Positions 1 through 12,146 of a DNA stretch of 64,000 bases are shown piece by piece. The notes beneath the pieces are model-generated. The model was not told the DNA's origin, did not search any database, and worked only from the letters and a program-made list of their open reading frames with translations. The stretch's first letter is position 1. Each line of letters opens with the position of its first letter. The translations under genes and the position numbers were made by a program. The stretch covers positions 434,001 through 498,000 of the forward strand of contig NW_020194600.1 in assembly GCF_002865645.1 (NCBI RefSeq), read 5' to 3'. This stretch comes from Hyaloscypha bicolor E (taxonomy: Eukaryota > Ascomycota > Leotiomycetes > Helotiales > Hyaloscyphaceae).

Positions 1-1206
1 ATCCCGGTGTATATTGGCAGTCGACAGCTTTGCCAGGAGTCTCTCTCCCGAGAGCTATGTGGAAGCACCGGGAATGGGATCAGTGCTCCGGGTGGTGATG
101 GTGGTGTGGACGATCAAGAATCGAGAGAGAGCGGTTGCCCGTCAATGGGAGAAGTTGGTTGGACTTGACCGGACGGAGGGGGCTTGATGTAGTGAGGCTG
201 GTGTAAAACTGATCGTGGATGTTGTCAATGAGAAGGACTGAGCTACGAGCGAGGCGAGTGCTTCGTAGGTGTATGTGAAGGAAAGAGATTGAGCACTCGT
301 TGGACGGGTGAGGGTCAATTATGAGGACGGCCAGTTACAAAAGGTGTTGTGGTGGGGGCTTAACATAAAAGAGGCAACGATCAGGCTTGTACCAGAGTGC
401 CGGGGGCTCGTCCGGGGAGGGAATGATGGGCGACTGGGTTTAGTAGTATCCCAGGCAATATTGGGAGCGGCGTTGATGTTTGGAGATAATCTCGACTCGA
501 TTCGATTCTCGGGGGGGGGAGGGAGGGGCTCAAGGCTCGCCCATCTCAGTCGAGTACGGACGTACTGGGCTGGAGCGGCTGGGGAGGAGGAGTGAGTGGT
601 GAGTATCACCAGCAGCCATGGCCCATGGGATGGGTCGTTTAGTGGGGAAATTCTGCGGTGACCACTGAGAGGGTCGTGGGTGTGTGAATGCTTGAGACAT
701 TGGGAGTGAGTCTCCGTACACCGGGCACGGTGTCAATGGCACAAATCCCTGGCTCGACGGGGTGGCTTTCCTCGACCTTTCAGCTGGGACCACCCGGTCT
801 TTGCCCCATCCGGCGTAGGCGCTCCAAACACTTCCCCCTTCCGACGACCTCCCGCCGTGGTGACTGGTGAGACGTTATCAGAAGATGGAGTTTGGGCGCC
901 AGGGTCCAAACAGCTCGCCGTATCGAGCGATTCGCGCCCCCGGCTACGGCATGGCGGATATCGATGGCGGAGACGGATTGACGAATTGGTGGACCTATTT
1001 TTGCTTCCCGCAATTAAAGCTGGTCTGTTGAATAATATGCTCCGCAGGCCGTCCTGGGGTCGTCGACTCTCAGCCATTATTGGAGCTACTGCCAACAAGC
1101 TTGCTGGTCTCAATTCCACCCCAGTGTCACAATGATGTCGACAATGGGCAACGGGCACCAAGAATACGGTCCTGACTGTCGGGTGCCCATGCAACGAGTA
1201 CCGCGC

Positions 1207-1442
1207 TCTCGTCTCGTCTCGTCTCGTCTCCCGCCTCCAGGCCCACGTTAGGGACTGTGCTTTGCTGTGCTGTGCTGTGCTGTGCTGTGTTGCGTTGTGC
1301 TGCCTCTGGACTCACTGCTGGGTCGGAAGCAGTTGAGGAGAGCCGGGTCGAGATCTCCTGTGCCTGCCTGCCCTGCCCTGCCCTGCCCTGCCCTGCCCTG
1401 CCTTGCCTTGCCTTGCCTTGCCTTGCCTTGCCTTGCCTTGCT
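1207..1442. repeat. cluster of pentanucleotide microsatellites
   Basis: Three pentanucleotide arrays lie close together: a CTCGT run at about 1207-1230, a GCTGT run at about 1262-1303, and a long CCTGC array that changes into CCTTG at about 1370-1442. The change from one unit to the other inside one array suggests a point mutation spread by replication slippage. The open frames predicted over them are artefacts. Confidence 0.9.
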
Positions 1443-2301
1443 TTACACTGGCCCTGGCTCGAGGGCTTCAGTGCCTCTGGCTGATCAGTGGTCACGCCGT
1501 TTCCTCCTTCAGTCTCTCCCCTGTTGCTGGTCTCGATTCGGCGCGCACGGCTGGCGGTTTGGCAGACGGCCTGGCCCAGACAGGCGAAGCGTGTAGCGCA
1601 CACGTCGAAACGGGGAGGCTGATCTGAAGATTATTTTGGCCGTGCACTCTGGGCCAGTGGCCCTCTCTTGTGGAGGGGAAGCTTAAGTTGCGGCAACCAG
1701 GAGCCCGGAGAAGAGAAGCAAGGCCCCCTGACTGGCCCAAGCTGGTACTGGACGACGAGGTATCCCGATGAACTGGGGGCCTGTGGCCTGGGGCCAGCAA
1801 TGGAACTACTACTCCGTATTGTACAGTACAGTACAGTAGGGCCAGGATCATGGATCATGGATCACGGATGCGGTGATGTGATGTGATGTGATGGGTGTGA
1901 TCGTCCATCGTTGCTACCGTCGTGGCTCCCGCTAGCTCTCAACCCCAGCCGCCACAGGAGCTTCGCCGACCTGTCCTCCTCTGCGTCTGCTTCTGTGTCT
2001 GCATCCGCCCTCCACCGCCTTTGCTTTTGCAGTGCGATCGACCAGCCTGCCGGGAAACTCCTTGGAGCAGCTGAGTGCTGGTGTCGTGTCGTGTCGTGTG
2101 TGCTGAAGTGGTGTGCAGCGAGATATGATGCACAGGACTGTTGCTACTGTTCTTGTAAGTAGAGATGCGAACAGAAGAAGTTCACTCTTCGCCCCGAAAA
2201 GACTCTCTGCTCGGGAGTCATCGAGTCGTCCAGTCGCCTCAGGCCACGCCGGTGCCTGCCTCTGCCTCTAAACTCAACGTCGACATCACAATTACGCAAA
2301 A

Positions 2302-2334
2302 ACGCAACAACGCAACAACGCAACAACGCAACAA
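2302..2334. repeat. GCAACAA-type short tandem repeat
   Basis: About four and a half copies of a 7-8 nt unit (GCAACAAC) follow one another. The repeat lies in the gene-poor left part and no coding function is visible. Confidence 0.75.
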
Positions 2335-4119
2335 AGTTTCGGGCCAGAGCCAGGTACGAAGCAAAGTCTAATCCGAATTTCAAGCACGAGAAATGACGAC
2401 TTTCCCCAACACGGGGGAGCATCGTTGGTCTGCTGTTCCTTTTGGCCTCTCCCCCTGTGCGGCGCCCCAGAGATCCAATCTCCAGCTTGGACCACCAACG
2501 TTGCGATCGCCCGGATTCTTGGGAGCGGAGAGAACCGTCGTTGTTCTCCGGACATGGCTCCCCGTTCTTCGCCTGGAAGCGCCCAAGGGGCTTGCCGGTT
2601 CGGTGCAAGCCGGATCTTTGCATTGGAGATGACTTCTTTCCCCTCCAGTCTTCAATTTCTGCCCCGCAAGTCCAGGTTGGGGTCTATTGTTGCTCATGCC
2701 ATGCGTCTCGCAGTTATTGCTTTCGGGGACATGTGCCACGATCTTCTTCAGCATCCCATAAGATTGAAACGATATTCTTGGGCACTTGGCCTGGCAAGAT
2801 AATGGATGGCCTTCTCCGTGCTCGGATGTCCGTTCTATGCTACGGATCGGCGCGGTAATCAGCAAATAAATCGAAGTACTTGCTGCCTGCTATCAAGAGG
2901 ATCTGCACTTGTCAATAACCCCACGAGTCCACGACGAGCAGACAAGATAGAGTACCACGCCATCATGTGCTGGAAAATCTTCCGTTCAGCGCCCAGCCTA
3001 AGATCTCGAAAATCTACATTTTAAGGTTTATCATTGAGATCACGCGTTGGAGCACTAACAAAGCTCTGCTAGATTCGCAGAGCTTGATCGCATTCATTTT
3101 CCAATTCTAATCATCAGTTGTCAATCTTGGTGATTAATAGCGGCAGAAGTTACTGAGTAGGAGCGGACTCGGTAACATCATCTTCATATCCTTACTATTC
3201 TCGCCCCGAACCACTGCGTTGGATGCGGAAGCTTCCATGTTCTGTGCGACCACCAGCTCCTGGTGCTCATCATACTTTCCCCATTACATACCGTTGCATA
3301 TGAGAATTGCGAGTTGAGGCCAACGTCGAGAGCAAATTAGCATTTAAACATTGCCCTACGTTAATCTCACCCAGTAGATATTCTTAGGGCCTGCCTTGAC
3401 TTTCGAGCACTCCCAGCTCCTCGGATCTTGACATGCATAAGCTTTCGAATCGAGGGTCAAGATGTACAGCAGTCTGGACATGTCACGGACTTTTTCGATC
3501 AATAATAAAACGCATCAGGGGACGTTTGGTGGAGTAGTACTATAGTTGCTCATAGTTGGCATGCTTCGCTGCAGGGTAGGGGCTGGTCCAATAATGCTTG
3601 ATGTTGTACAGAGGTCATGTCGTGTCTCGTCGTTGACCCATCTCACCGGATTTCAGGTCGGCGAGGTGAAAATCCTTGTTCACAGGCCCTTGTCGTTCAT
3701 TCAATCTGTTGGGACTGATGAGCAGTCACCGTTCAGTCCAAGGCTTTCTAGTGTTGTCAACTTGTCGTAACCTGGCCTGCCTGCACCGTTTCTGTTTCTG
3801 TTGGCCAAGGGGCCGAGGAAATGAGCGCAGCGTGAAGGGCATGACAGACGGGGAATCCGAACTTTGCAGTACTGTACAATGCTGCTGTTGTTGATATGTC
3901 ATTAGTGTACGCGGGGATATCGCAAGTCTCTGGAGACTGCGACGGCTATTTGAGATGAAGTCGTTGTCTCCGCGAATGACCGCCTTGCTATCCCTGAACC
4001 CGACCCTGGCCCTGCGGTGGCCCGACTCACCTATGCTCCACTCCACATCCTTGAAGCAATCCATGATTGCTCCCGCAGGTGATCTTCCAGATCGGACAAG
4101 GGTAAAGCGAGATGTTCAT

Positions 4120-4132
4120 GGCTCAGGCTCAA

Positions 4133-4179
<47 letters not shown>

Positions 4180-4180
4180 C
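4120..4180. repeat. GGCTCA hexanucleotide array
   Basis: About ten copies of the hexamer GGCTCA, with one GGCTCA-to-AGCTCA variant near the left end. In one frame it would encode alternating Gly-Ser, but the surrounding frame (3955-4350) shows no other protein-like signal, so I treat it as a simple-sequence repeat. Confidence 0.85.
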
Positions 4181-6891
4181 AAGCCCCCATAACAGCATGT
4201 CCATGTGCTGGACTGGAGTGTTGGAGAGCGAGGCTCACAGTTTCGCGCAGAATTGAAGCGCTGTCAACAGTACGCTTTCCTGCAATGGTCCTCGCTGTAT
4301 TGGCTTTTGAGCCTTCCCGGGACCTGCCATTGAACGAACGACGTATTTAATTGCAAATTTGGAAGTGCGGCGGTGGGGAGATCTGCGATCTGGCGAAATT
4401 CGACGATGCACTGTATCTTGTCTTCTTCCTCTCGTTCGCCGCACCCATGTATGAACGTTCTCCGCATATCCAAAAAAGTAATTTGGCGTTGGCGCATAAC
4501 GCTAATCAAGATGCACGGGAACCGATCAGCGACCCAACAGACAGCGATACATCACAAGTCAATCTAAAGCCGTTGAAGCCTGCGCGGAAACGCGGGTTTG
4601 ATCAGGCCTGCCCAAAAGCAAGCAAAGCTGTAGCTGCTCAATGTGCCCTTTTATGAAGGTCCAAAGGACGCAAATGCAGGGGCTGGTCCTGGTTTTGTGG
4701 GAATAATGAATGGTCCAGTGGACCCAGCACTGGGGTTCAGAAACGTTGATGTGTTGAAGCAACATGGGCGGCTGCAGATGGCGACGAATAGTTCGCAGAA
4801 TGAGCCAATCAAGGGGAATTTCAACAATAGGCCCTTGACTCGCGGTGATCTTTTCATCCTCTTTTCCGAAGAGTAGGTACTTGACGCATCTTTTAAAGAA
4901 TCCTCTGAGAATAAAGACGCGACATTGTCCTGCAAACGGCAATGCCCTCCTTGGTACCTCACAGCTGCTCTGCTCCTCTGATCCCGCGAGTTTCTCTGCT
5001 GCTCTAGTAGTCACTGACTGTTCAGCTGGCCAGCATCTCGAGTCACGACTAAGGCGGTATTTGGAATTGGCGGGTGGAAGCTTGTTCCTTGTCAGTCGCC
5101 CGCCCGTCGCGATCCTCGAGATTCTGGTGGGGGACGGGGAGCGATCCCGCTCAGACTCTGTTGGCTAACGTTCACTAGCCCGCCCTGCTAACTGTCACAC
5201 ATGAGTGCGAGGAATCTAAAAGACGAACGAGCGACATGGGCATCACGCTCCGCATAAGCCACGGGGCCAAGGGTTCGAAAGGAGGGGCGAGCCGAGATTG
5301 TGTAGAGTGGTTGTGCTGCTTTCTGAGCGACCCGGAGAAGTGTAAACTAAGCAAGATCAGGCACGCAGGTTTCGTTGCAAGACTTGAAATTGCAGCTTCT
5401 CAGCTCCCAGGCTCAGGATTGGGGACTGGGAACATGCCTACTCCAGGGCCCTATTCCACTTCATTGTTTACCGGGGGAAGGGCATCTCCCGAGTCGATGG
5501 AGACTTTCGCTGGTCTACGCATCGTAATGGGGTTTGTTTTTCTGCCAGCTTGTTACAGTCAGAGGCGAAAGATTTGGATACAAGGACCGGGTCGGACCCT
5601 GGCCCAGAAGGAGATCAGTAGCGTATCATCGTGGATCACTCATCATCTAACGTGCTCTTGTACATGTACCCGGCTGCTGGTAACTTCTAGACCGAATTTG
5701 TTTCAAGCGCTGCAATCCTCACCAAGAGGCGGCATCTGACTTCAACCTTGCAGGCTCCTATCCTCCACAACCTGAGCATATCAAAACGCGCCCGAATTTG
5801 CGCAAATGCTGTAGTGCTTCCGGGGACTGTTCTCACACAAGTGTGGGGCCGCCGGAGCTGGAGGAGGAAACAGGGCTACAGAGCTATTCTTAGTGCTCCC
5901 CCAGTATGGAAAGTTCCCATTGCTCGGGTGGCCCTGGAAGCAATAGTAATATCACGGGCTTGATAAACTCCCAGGACTGCTGGTATGCTGGCCGCACATC
6001 AACGCCATGTTCGCATCTGCACAGCTGAGGATCCCCCTTCTTGCGGCTGGTGCTCACCAATGAGGGGGCAGTTCGGTTCTGTTTCAGGGTTTGCTGCTGG
6101 GTGGCCGCCGCCGCCGCTGCCGCGGCTGCCAAACAACTATCTCAAACGGAACTGCAAGCCTCGATGCTGTTGAAGAAAGGCCTCGTGCATGGTGTGGATC
6201 CGGCACAATGGAAAAGGGAGCGGGGTCACCGATGCGGGCCGTTGAAGCAGCGGCACTGCGGCAGGTTTGCAAATGCAAGACAAGCGTGAGCCAGGCGGTG
6301 GAAGTCTGAGAGGTGGAGGAGAAGGTTGTGTCTGTGTCCAGGAGGTCCTGAGTACTGTACTTAGTAAGTGCGTGCTGAGTGCTGAGTGCATTGTTGCAGT
6401 AGCGAACGGGAGCGCAGGACTCGTTGCAGAGCGCGGTGATTCGACGACGCAGCGAGAATCGAGTTCAGGCGAGTCAGTTCAGGGGTAGGGGAGAGGGGGA
6501 GGCGCCAGCCAAAACCAAAAGCCACACCTGGACACCCCCCCTGTCAGCCCCAGGCCTCATTTGGCGATATTTAACGACTGGTGGCGTGCGTTGGAGCCAG
6601 CCTTGTCCGCATCTGAGCATTCCCTCGATATGCGCGATCTTCATACTCCGTAGTTCACTCCAGGAATACCAAAAAATCCAAAATAGAGTCTTTTGCACTC
6701 CTGGCCCCTGAACTTCGTGCGTTCGATTGCCCCGAATCCCCGACCAGCTGAGGGCGCGAGATTGAGCAGGCCGTTGCCGTTGCCTGTTGCCGTTGCCGTG
6801 CTAGATATATTGAATGTACGGAGCATTGCTGGCCCGCTCCTGGCCACCACGGCCTGATCAGCACGCACATGAGAACAGTGAGCCTGCTATA

Positions 6892-6946
6892 GCTGCTGCT
6901 GCTCCTGCTGCTCCTGCTGCTCCTGCTCCTGCTGCTCTTGCTGCTC
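6892..6946. repeat. CTGCTGCTC / CTGCTCC repeat
   Basis: An imperfect 9-bp array (CTGCTGCTC) with some shortened 6-bp units. On the minus strand one frame gives Gln/Glu runs, on the plus strand Leu/Ser runs. Neither is embedded in a credible gene. Confidence 0.8.
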
Positions 6947-8515
6947 CAAGGCGTCGCTCTCTTTGTCAATCATGATCCATGATGAGCCCGTACAGAAGTC
7001 AGAGCGTGAGACGGACGGATCGGACCCCCCTGTCGGGCATATATCCAGAAGCAGGAGGACAACGGCGGCGGGAAGATCGCCATGATTTTCGGCCAACATC
7101 TCGCCAATCTCATAAACGGCCGCCAAGCTAGTCCCTCCAGAGCCAGCGCGACGGCTAGGAGGGATCAGGTGCAATACTGGTATCGATCGTCCTTACTGTA
7201 CAGTACCGGTACAGCTCCCGGGGTCGCGACTTGCGCTGCTGCGCAGCTGTAGGGCCAGCAAGCCGCCTCACATACTGCAGTATCTGCTGTATCTCACCCG
7301 TTCAGCAACTAGCTGGCAGCTCAACGGGCCGAAGACTACTGTAATGACCGCGAGATCTGACGTCTCTTGCTTCCCTGTACGCACTAAAAAACCTTGCCCA
7401 ATGTAGATCCGCAACGCGTACGGTACACCTCCCCTGGATCCTCACGAGTAAGTAATTTACTTGATGCGCCGAGTCAAGAAGCTGCGGGTGACAAGTCCAA
7501 CTGCCCTCCTCCCCGCTCCGACGATCCGATCGGCAAGCCCTAATTCCACCAGACCACCGCTTTCAGGCCGTTGGTACTGTCCCGTACAGTACAATGCGAC
7601 TTTTACCCCCCAACACCGTCTCCCGAATCTTGAGATGCCCTAGGTGGTCGCTCCCGGCAATAGCCTATGATTGGTCATCTTACGAGAACGCCTCTTGTCT
7701 GAGTTTGGACTTCCAGTGCCAGTGGTGTCTTCGGGGGTTTTGACGGCCCGCTGCTGGAAGGGAGCCAAAGAGCCCTGCTTGTGCAATCGAAATCGTGGCA
7801 CGAACACTCAAACAAAGAGCCGCCGATGGGCACACATGAATGAATAGGCTTCGACCCATCATGGCGTTATTCGCGAGTGTGGCGCTGAGCCGCTCTCTGG
7901 AGGCAAAGGAAAGCTCAAGAGTCAAGACATGTTTCCAGCCCTGTGAGTCTGTCTTGGTGACCAGGCGGTGCGCGCTGTTTTGTTGGATCTGCATCGAGCT
8001 TCACAACGAGATAGTGTTGAGTTGGTGTCACACAAAGGCTCAAGTGTGTTGTTATATGAAACTTGCAATTGAGTCTGTTAAAGGTAACTTCAGACGGAAA
8101 TCCACTTGATGCTGGAAGCTCCTGCATTCACCGCTTGACGAGAGAGAGCTTGGGAGATCGGCCATCAACCACCTCGATCGAATAAGAGACGTTTTGCTTC
8201 TGAAGCCAATAGCAGAACGAACCCATCTGCAGCCTCTGGCTTTTCATTTGCTCAAACTTGAAACCGGATCATTCGGGGCGCATCCTGACGATACGCTGTC
8301 TTGCAACCCACCACATCTGCATCGCGAGGTCTCGAATCACCTCAGACATTGACAAGTCCACAGCCCAACAAAAGCAATGTTGATCTGAGCCCACCACTTG
8401 AAGCCCTCATGAGATTGGTGCTTGCAAGTAGCAGCGCTGAGAAGCCACACATTCCCACATCGTCTTTGTTTCAAAACACGTTGCGATCCAATGCACGTCA
8501 CGTATCGAGTTTCCT

Positions 8516-9262
8516 TCAAAGCTTCCACCAACCGTGATGCGGCTTTGCAACTGCCACTAAAACTTTCTCTTGTTCTTCCAGCTCCCTCTCCTGACAGTCC
8601 TCGATCGCCACGCCGTTCGCAAACTGCACCACGACAAAGTCGATTGGATTCCGGCCGATCACCACCATGGGGGCATGCCACGTCCCTGCCCCGTACGTGA
8701 CAGCTTGGGCACCATTGGCCACGAAGGCGCGAATGTTCTTCAGATCTGGTAAGCCTCTTCCGGGCAAACGGCCGTTGGTTTGAGTCCGGGTTGGAATCGG
8801 AAGTCCTTCATCGGAGGATGATGGAGATAAACTTGGTGCAACAATGACGAGGTAACGAGCTTTGTGCGCTTCAGATGAGGACAACCCAAGTGGAATGAAA
8901 GTCTGAGTGGTAAAAGGATGCCGCTCAAGTATTTTGACTGGAAATTTGCCGGCTTCGCCCCCGTGCTGGCTCGGCAGCAGTGGCCTCGGGGCGCAAACAA
9001 ACATGTTCATGACTGCCTTGGCTGGCTCATGACTTGGAGCAGAGCCATACAGGTCAACCATATGTGTGACATCCAGGTACTTGAGTGCGCTGCCTTGGTT
9101 TGCCTGTACAGCATTCGGCGGGAAACTGCTGATCTGCAAAGATGGGATGAGCGACGGGGCTGGGTTTTCTATAACTGTTCCGAAGTCCGCAAAAGGTTTT
9201 TGAGACAGGACTTCAGCTTCAATGGCCCGATGAGCGACTGGGATGGTGACAGGTAATCCCAT
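8516..9262 (-). CDS. ureidoglycolate lyase (allantoin degradation)
   Basis: Single-exon gene of 248 residues, a normal length for this family. Ureidoglycolate lyase splits (S)-ureidoglycolate into glyoxylate and urea, the last carbon-yielding step of the allantoin route by which fungi use purines as nitrogen source (DAL3 in yeast). The C-terminal half carries the family blocks: LERHPFTTQTFIPLG, a YLVIVAP strand, then IRAFVANGAQAVTYGAGTWH followed by an APMVVIG stretch and DFVVVQFANGVAIEDCQE, the conserved cupin-like core with the active-site His/Glu. The start at 9262 gives a complete N-terminal domain (MGLPVTIPV). It is divergently arranged with the Myb-like gene, 690 bp away. No introns and no lesions are seen. 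I recognise the family from motifs; the biochemical activity is inferred. Confidence 0.9.
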   Translation of the reverse strand: MGLPVTIPVAHRAIEAEVLSQKPFADFGTVIENPAPSLIPSLQISSFPPNAVQANQGSALKYLDVTHMVDLYGSAPSHEPAKAVMNMFVCAPRPLLPSQHGGEAGKFPVKILERHPFTTQTFIPLGLSSSEAHKARYLVIVAPSLSPSSSDEGLPIPTRTQTNGRLPGRGLPDLKNIRAFVANGAQAVTYGAGTWHAPMVVIGRNPIDFVVVQFANGVAIEDCQERELEEQEKVLVAVAKPHHGWWKL

Positions 9263-9952
9263 TCTGCCGAGTTTGCCTCAAGCCGTAGGCTGAATTGTTG
9301 GGATGCCGAGTTCTCAACTCACGGCCTCACAATTTGGAGGTGTGCAGGCCACAATCCAGGTCACATGTGCAAAGAAGGGCAACCCACACACCACGCAACC
9401 GCTCAATCCCGAATTTAACCACAACAACACAGCAGTTTAGAGAGACTGGCATTATTTACAGGTTCTTCGGAGTATTCTTTTTGATCTGTGAGGTGTTCAG
9501 AACTTTCTGAGCGCTTTGAGGAAAACTCGATTTTTTGGTGTTAGACGTTTGTTTGGCTGCTGGCCTCCCATTGTCACCCCCTTTTTCCTCAAGCGAAGTA
9601 TTGTTGTGTTGTACTATTGTGACCTTTGAAAGAGAATTGTGCATTTGGCACAATGCAGATCCACAATACCAACATCAGTCTTTGGCTTTCAATTATAACA
9701 TCATGATGGCTCCTATTGTCAACATGAGCTACTCAATGATTCCCCTCGTTGCTTTCCATCCATCCTCCTCCTTCTTTTCCATTTACATTATTCAAGAAGT
9801 CTCTTCGTTCCACGCAGGCTGTCGAAGAAATCTTCTTTTGCTTGACGGAAAATTCTTCTTGTTCGCCCAATACATCTCGAATCTTGGCAGTCAACCAAGA
9901 AACTCTTTCGAAAATCTTTGTCTCTCGTGTTCCTGCGGCCAAGCAGTTCAAG
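9263..9952. promoter_or_regulatory. divergent intergenic region, lyase / Myb-like gene
   Basis: This 690-bp spacer separates two divergent start codons and must hold both promoters. The open frame upstream of 9953 is free of stops to about 9749 but starts only at a TTG and reads as 5' leader rather than protein. I saw no clear named regulatory motif. Confidence 0.5.
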
Positions 9953-11716
9953 ATGTCTTCTCCAGGCCCTCCAAAACCTCCGGGTCAGCGCGGACATTGG
10001 CTCCTTCCTTCTACGATACGACCAGAAGATATTAGCGGTCTCGCAAACTTTGCCGAAGCAACTACTCATCCGCCGACGTCTGGTTGCTGGGGCAGAGTTC
10101 GCTGCGAGTGTCCTGTCAACCCGTATGACGAAACTCCAGAAGAGTGGGAAGAGCGCGTCTTCAATTGTCTTTGGGGACAAATCAATGAAGATACAGGTGT
10201 CCAGAGCAGGGAAGGCGATGATCTCTCTGGCCATGGTGTCTTGCCCAATTTCGGATTGTTCTCGGCAATGACCTACACTGATGAAACATATGAGGATGAG
10301 GAAGGATATGAGGAGGATTCGGCCGAGAGTCAAGCAGAAGCAGCTGGAGATGGGGAAACGTATAAAGAGGACTCGGTCGTGGCTCATGCAGCAGCAGAAG
10401 GAAATGAGGAAGCATCGGATTCGGAATGTGAGAGTGAGAAACCACAGCGAAGCTCGGCACCCAAGACCGGGGTTCAGCGAGTACACGCAAACAGGGATGT
10501 GGAGTCTGAGAGCGACAATTCGGCATACCACGAAGACGAATACGAAGCATTCGATTCAGACGAGGAGAGCAGGCCAACCATTCCAGCACAAGCAGCACCA
10601 GTTCAGCCTCAATCAACTGGTTCTGATAATGCAGATCAGATTAAAGACATAGCCCTCGCTTTGTTTGATGGTAATCAGCGGAAAGCAGCCGCATGGCTCA
10701 AATCTCAGGGGCAGTTTGAAAACGAGGCTTACTGGTCTCGATCAAACTCTAGTACCAAGAACTCTGGCACTGGCCCACCTGTTCCACCTTCCAAGAAAAC
10801 CCAACGCGGGGAGGAACCTGCCTCAAAACAGCCACCCATTCGCAGATTCCAAGGCCCATCCCACGCCACCTTGCCCCCATCGACCCTATCTACGACGCAC
10901 AAATCCATGGATAATTCAAACAAGAGAAAGAAAACCGCGGGAATCGATGACGATCTCGACGTTGACGTTTACCAGCCACCGTCCAAGAAAGGCAAGGGTA
11001 TGTTTGGTCATGTCCCGAAATCACCAGCACAGGGCCTTGGCGATCTCGATGCTTCACACAAGAGAAAGAAAAACCCGGAATTCGAGGCCGATCTCGATGA
11101 TAGCATCTATCAGCCACAGCCCAAGAGAGGCAAGGACATGTTCGGTGGTTTCACTAAGTTACCAGCAGAAGGGTTCGGCGGAGCAAACAGTGGTCCTAGC
11201 GCTAAACAATCAACCAAGAAAGCCCGTCGTGCTCCAGCGGCATCACAGAACGCTATGGAGACCATTCCAGGATCCACATGGCCAAAGTCGGAGGGAGACG
11301 AGTTGAACAGACTCCTCCGAGCCCGGAGAGATTTCGAGAGGACTCACAACATTGCCCCCTGGCTAGACGGAAAGCTTTTTGGGATGCTGAGCGAACGACT
11401 CCAACAGGTCACGCGCCGAGAGAAGCCTAGAACCTTGAATGCCTGCAAGAACTTCTGGAATAGGTACGGCAGATTCTACTACGATTGTGACGAGCGAGGT
11501 AAGAAGAAGAGGTCCGAATCGAAAGTGACATCGGCACAATCTTCGAAGAAGGTGCAGAAAGCAAAGCAGCATACGATGACCGCAAAGAGCAAGAGCAAGA
11601 GCAAGAGCAAGAGCAAGAAAAAGAGCAAGACCGAGACTGAGACCGAGACTAAGCAAGAGGAACGGGAAAGCGATGCTGAGGAGTCTGATCACTATGGGGG
11701 TGCAGATGAGGAGTGA
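9953..11716 (+). CDS. Myb/SANT-like nuclear protein with internal duplication
   Basis: Single-exon gene of 587 residues. I chose the ATG at 9953 (context CAAGATGTC); the frame is open further upstream but has no ATG and looks like leader. After a Pro-rich N-terminus come acidic repeats rich in EEDS/YEED (about 100-210), a Ser/Pro-rich middle, a 46-residue tandem duplication starting near residues 323 and 369 (each KRKK, then DLD, then YQP, K(K/R)GK, MFG), and a Trp-containing Myb/SANT-like helical domain at about 438-515 (STWPKSEGDELNRLLRARR, then NACKNFWNRYGRFYYD). The tail is Lys-Ser and Glu-rich. The basic clusters suggest nuclear location. A DNA- or chromatin-binding role is inferred from the Myb-like domain only; I do not recognise a named orthologue. 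Confidence 0.8.
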   Translation: MSSPGPPKPPGQRGHWLLPSTIRPEDISGLANFAEATTHPPTSGCWGRVRCECPVNPYDETPEEWEERVFNCLWGQINEDTGVQSREGDDLSGHGVLPNFGLFSAMTYTDETYEDEEGYEEDSAESQAEAAGDGETYKEDSVVAHAAAEGNEEASDSECESEKPQRSSAPKTGVQRVHANRDVESESDNSAYHEDEYEAFDSDEESRPTIPAQAAPVQPQSTGSDNADQIKDIALALFDGNQRKAAAWLKSQGQFENEAYWSRSNSSTKNSGTGPPVPPSKKTQRGEEPASKQPPIRRFQGPSHATLPPSTLSTTHKSMDNSNKRKKTAGIDDDLDVDVYQPPSKKGKGMFGHVPKSPAQGLGDLDASHKRKKNPEFEADLDDSIYQPQPKRGKDMFGGFTKLPAEGFGGANSGPSAKQSTKKARRAPAASQNAMETIPGSTWPKSEGDELNRLLRARRDFERTHNIAPWLDGKLFGMLSERLQQVTRREKPRTLNACKNFWNRYGRFYYDCDERGKKKRSESKVTSAQSSKKVQKAKQHTMTAKSKSKSKSKSKKKSKTETETETKQEERESDAEESDHYGGADEE

Positions 11717-12146
11717 TGGGGTACATTAGGATCTGGAGAGAAGCAAAGATGATGAAACGTGGGAACGAGAAATGTTTGGAGGTGGGTTGGTTTCTTGACT
11801 GGGGCAGGGGGAGTAGGGTTTCCTGGAAGATGTGGCTGACTACGTAAGCCGCTAAGTGATGAGGCTGCTTGGGGGCAACTTCACTTGATACAACATCAGA
11901 CTTGCTTTGTCACTTTTCATTCTCCAAGTTGATGCGATACAGACTATCACTTAGTTTCCATCAATCGAATCGAATTTCTTCATTGATACTTGTGCCCTTC
12001 TCAAAAGCGATGGCTGATATTTCGTCTGGAAATCTTTGAGCCACCTTCGGAACTCTGCCTTCCCACCCAGCCTAAACCCAACTTCGAGCCAATGCACAAC
12101 CATCCTGCTCACCCATCCTTCAACCTCACCCGCTCACCCATTCACG
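11717..12146. promoter_or_regulatory. intergenic, 3' of Myb-like gene and promoter of NCBP3-like gene
   Basis: 430 bp with pyrimidine-rich sequence just before the next start codon (12050-12146), typical of fungal core promoters. No named motif was recognised. Confidence 0.45.

Larger units (their letters stand above)
1..8515. other. gene-poor 8.5 kb stretch, no supportable gene
   Basis: I see no reading frame here with recognisable protein features. The longest open frames (for example 5236-5739 plus, 1127-1603 minus) are compositional: they run through low-complexity tracts or lack homology and exon-like structure. The stretch contains several short tandem repeats (listed separately) and four separate sites with the 9-mer GTACAGTAC or its complement (1821-1834 with two overlapping copies, 3869, 6352, 7584), plus a related palindromic cluster at 7194-7214. 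It may be a long regulatory region for a gene left of the window, or hold non-coding transcripts; the sequence alone does not decide. Confidence 0.6.

Noticed and set aside
1127..1603. 158-codon minus-strand frame and the overlapping Leu/Pro/Cys-rich plus frames
   Set aside because: They translate pentanucleotide microsatellites, which stay open in several frames by composition alone.
5236..5739. 167-codon plus-strand open frame
   Set aside because: No recognisable motif, no exon-like borders, composition like the surrounding non-coding DNA.
9749..9952. N-terminal extension of the Myb-like protein
   Set aside because: Begins at TTG only, composition of a leader, and a well-placed ATG follows at 9953.
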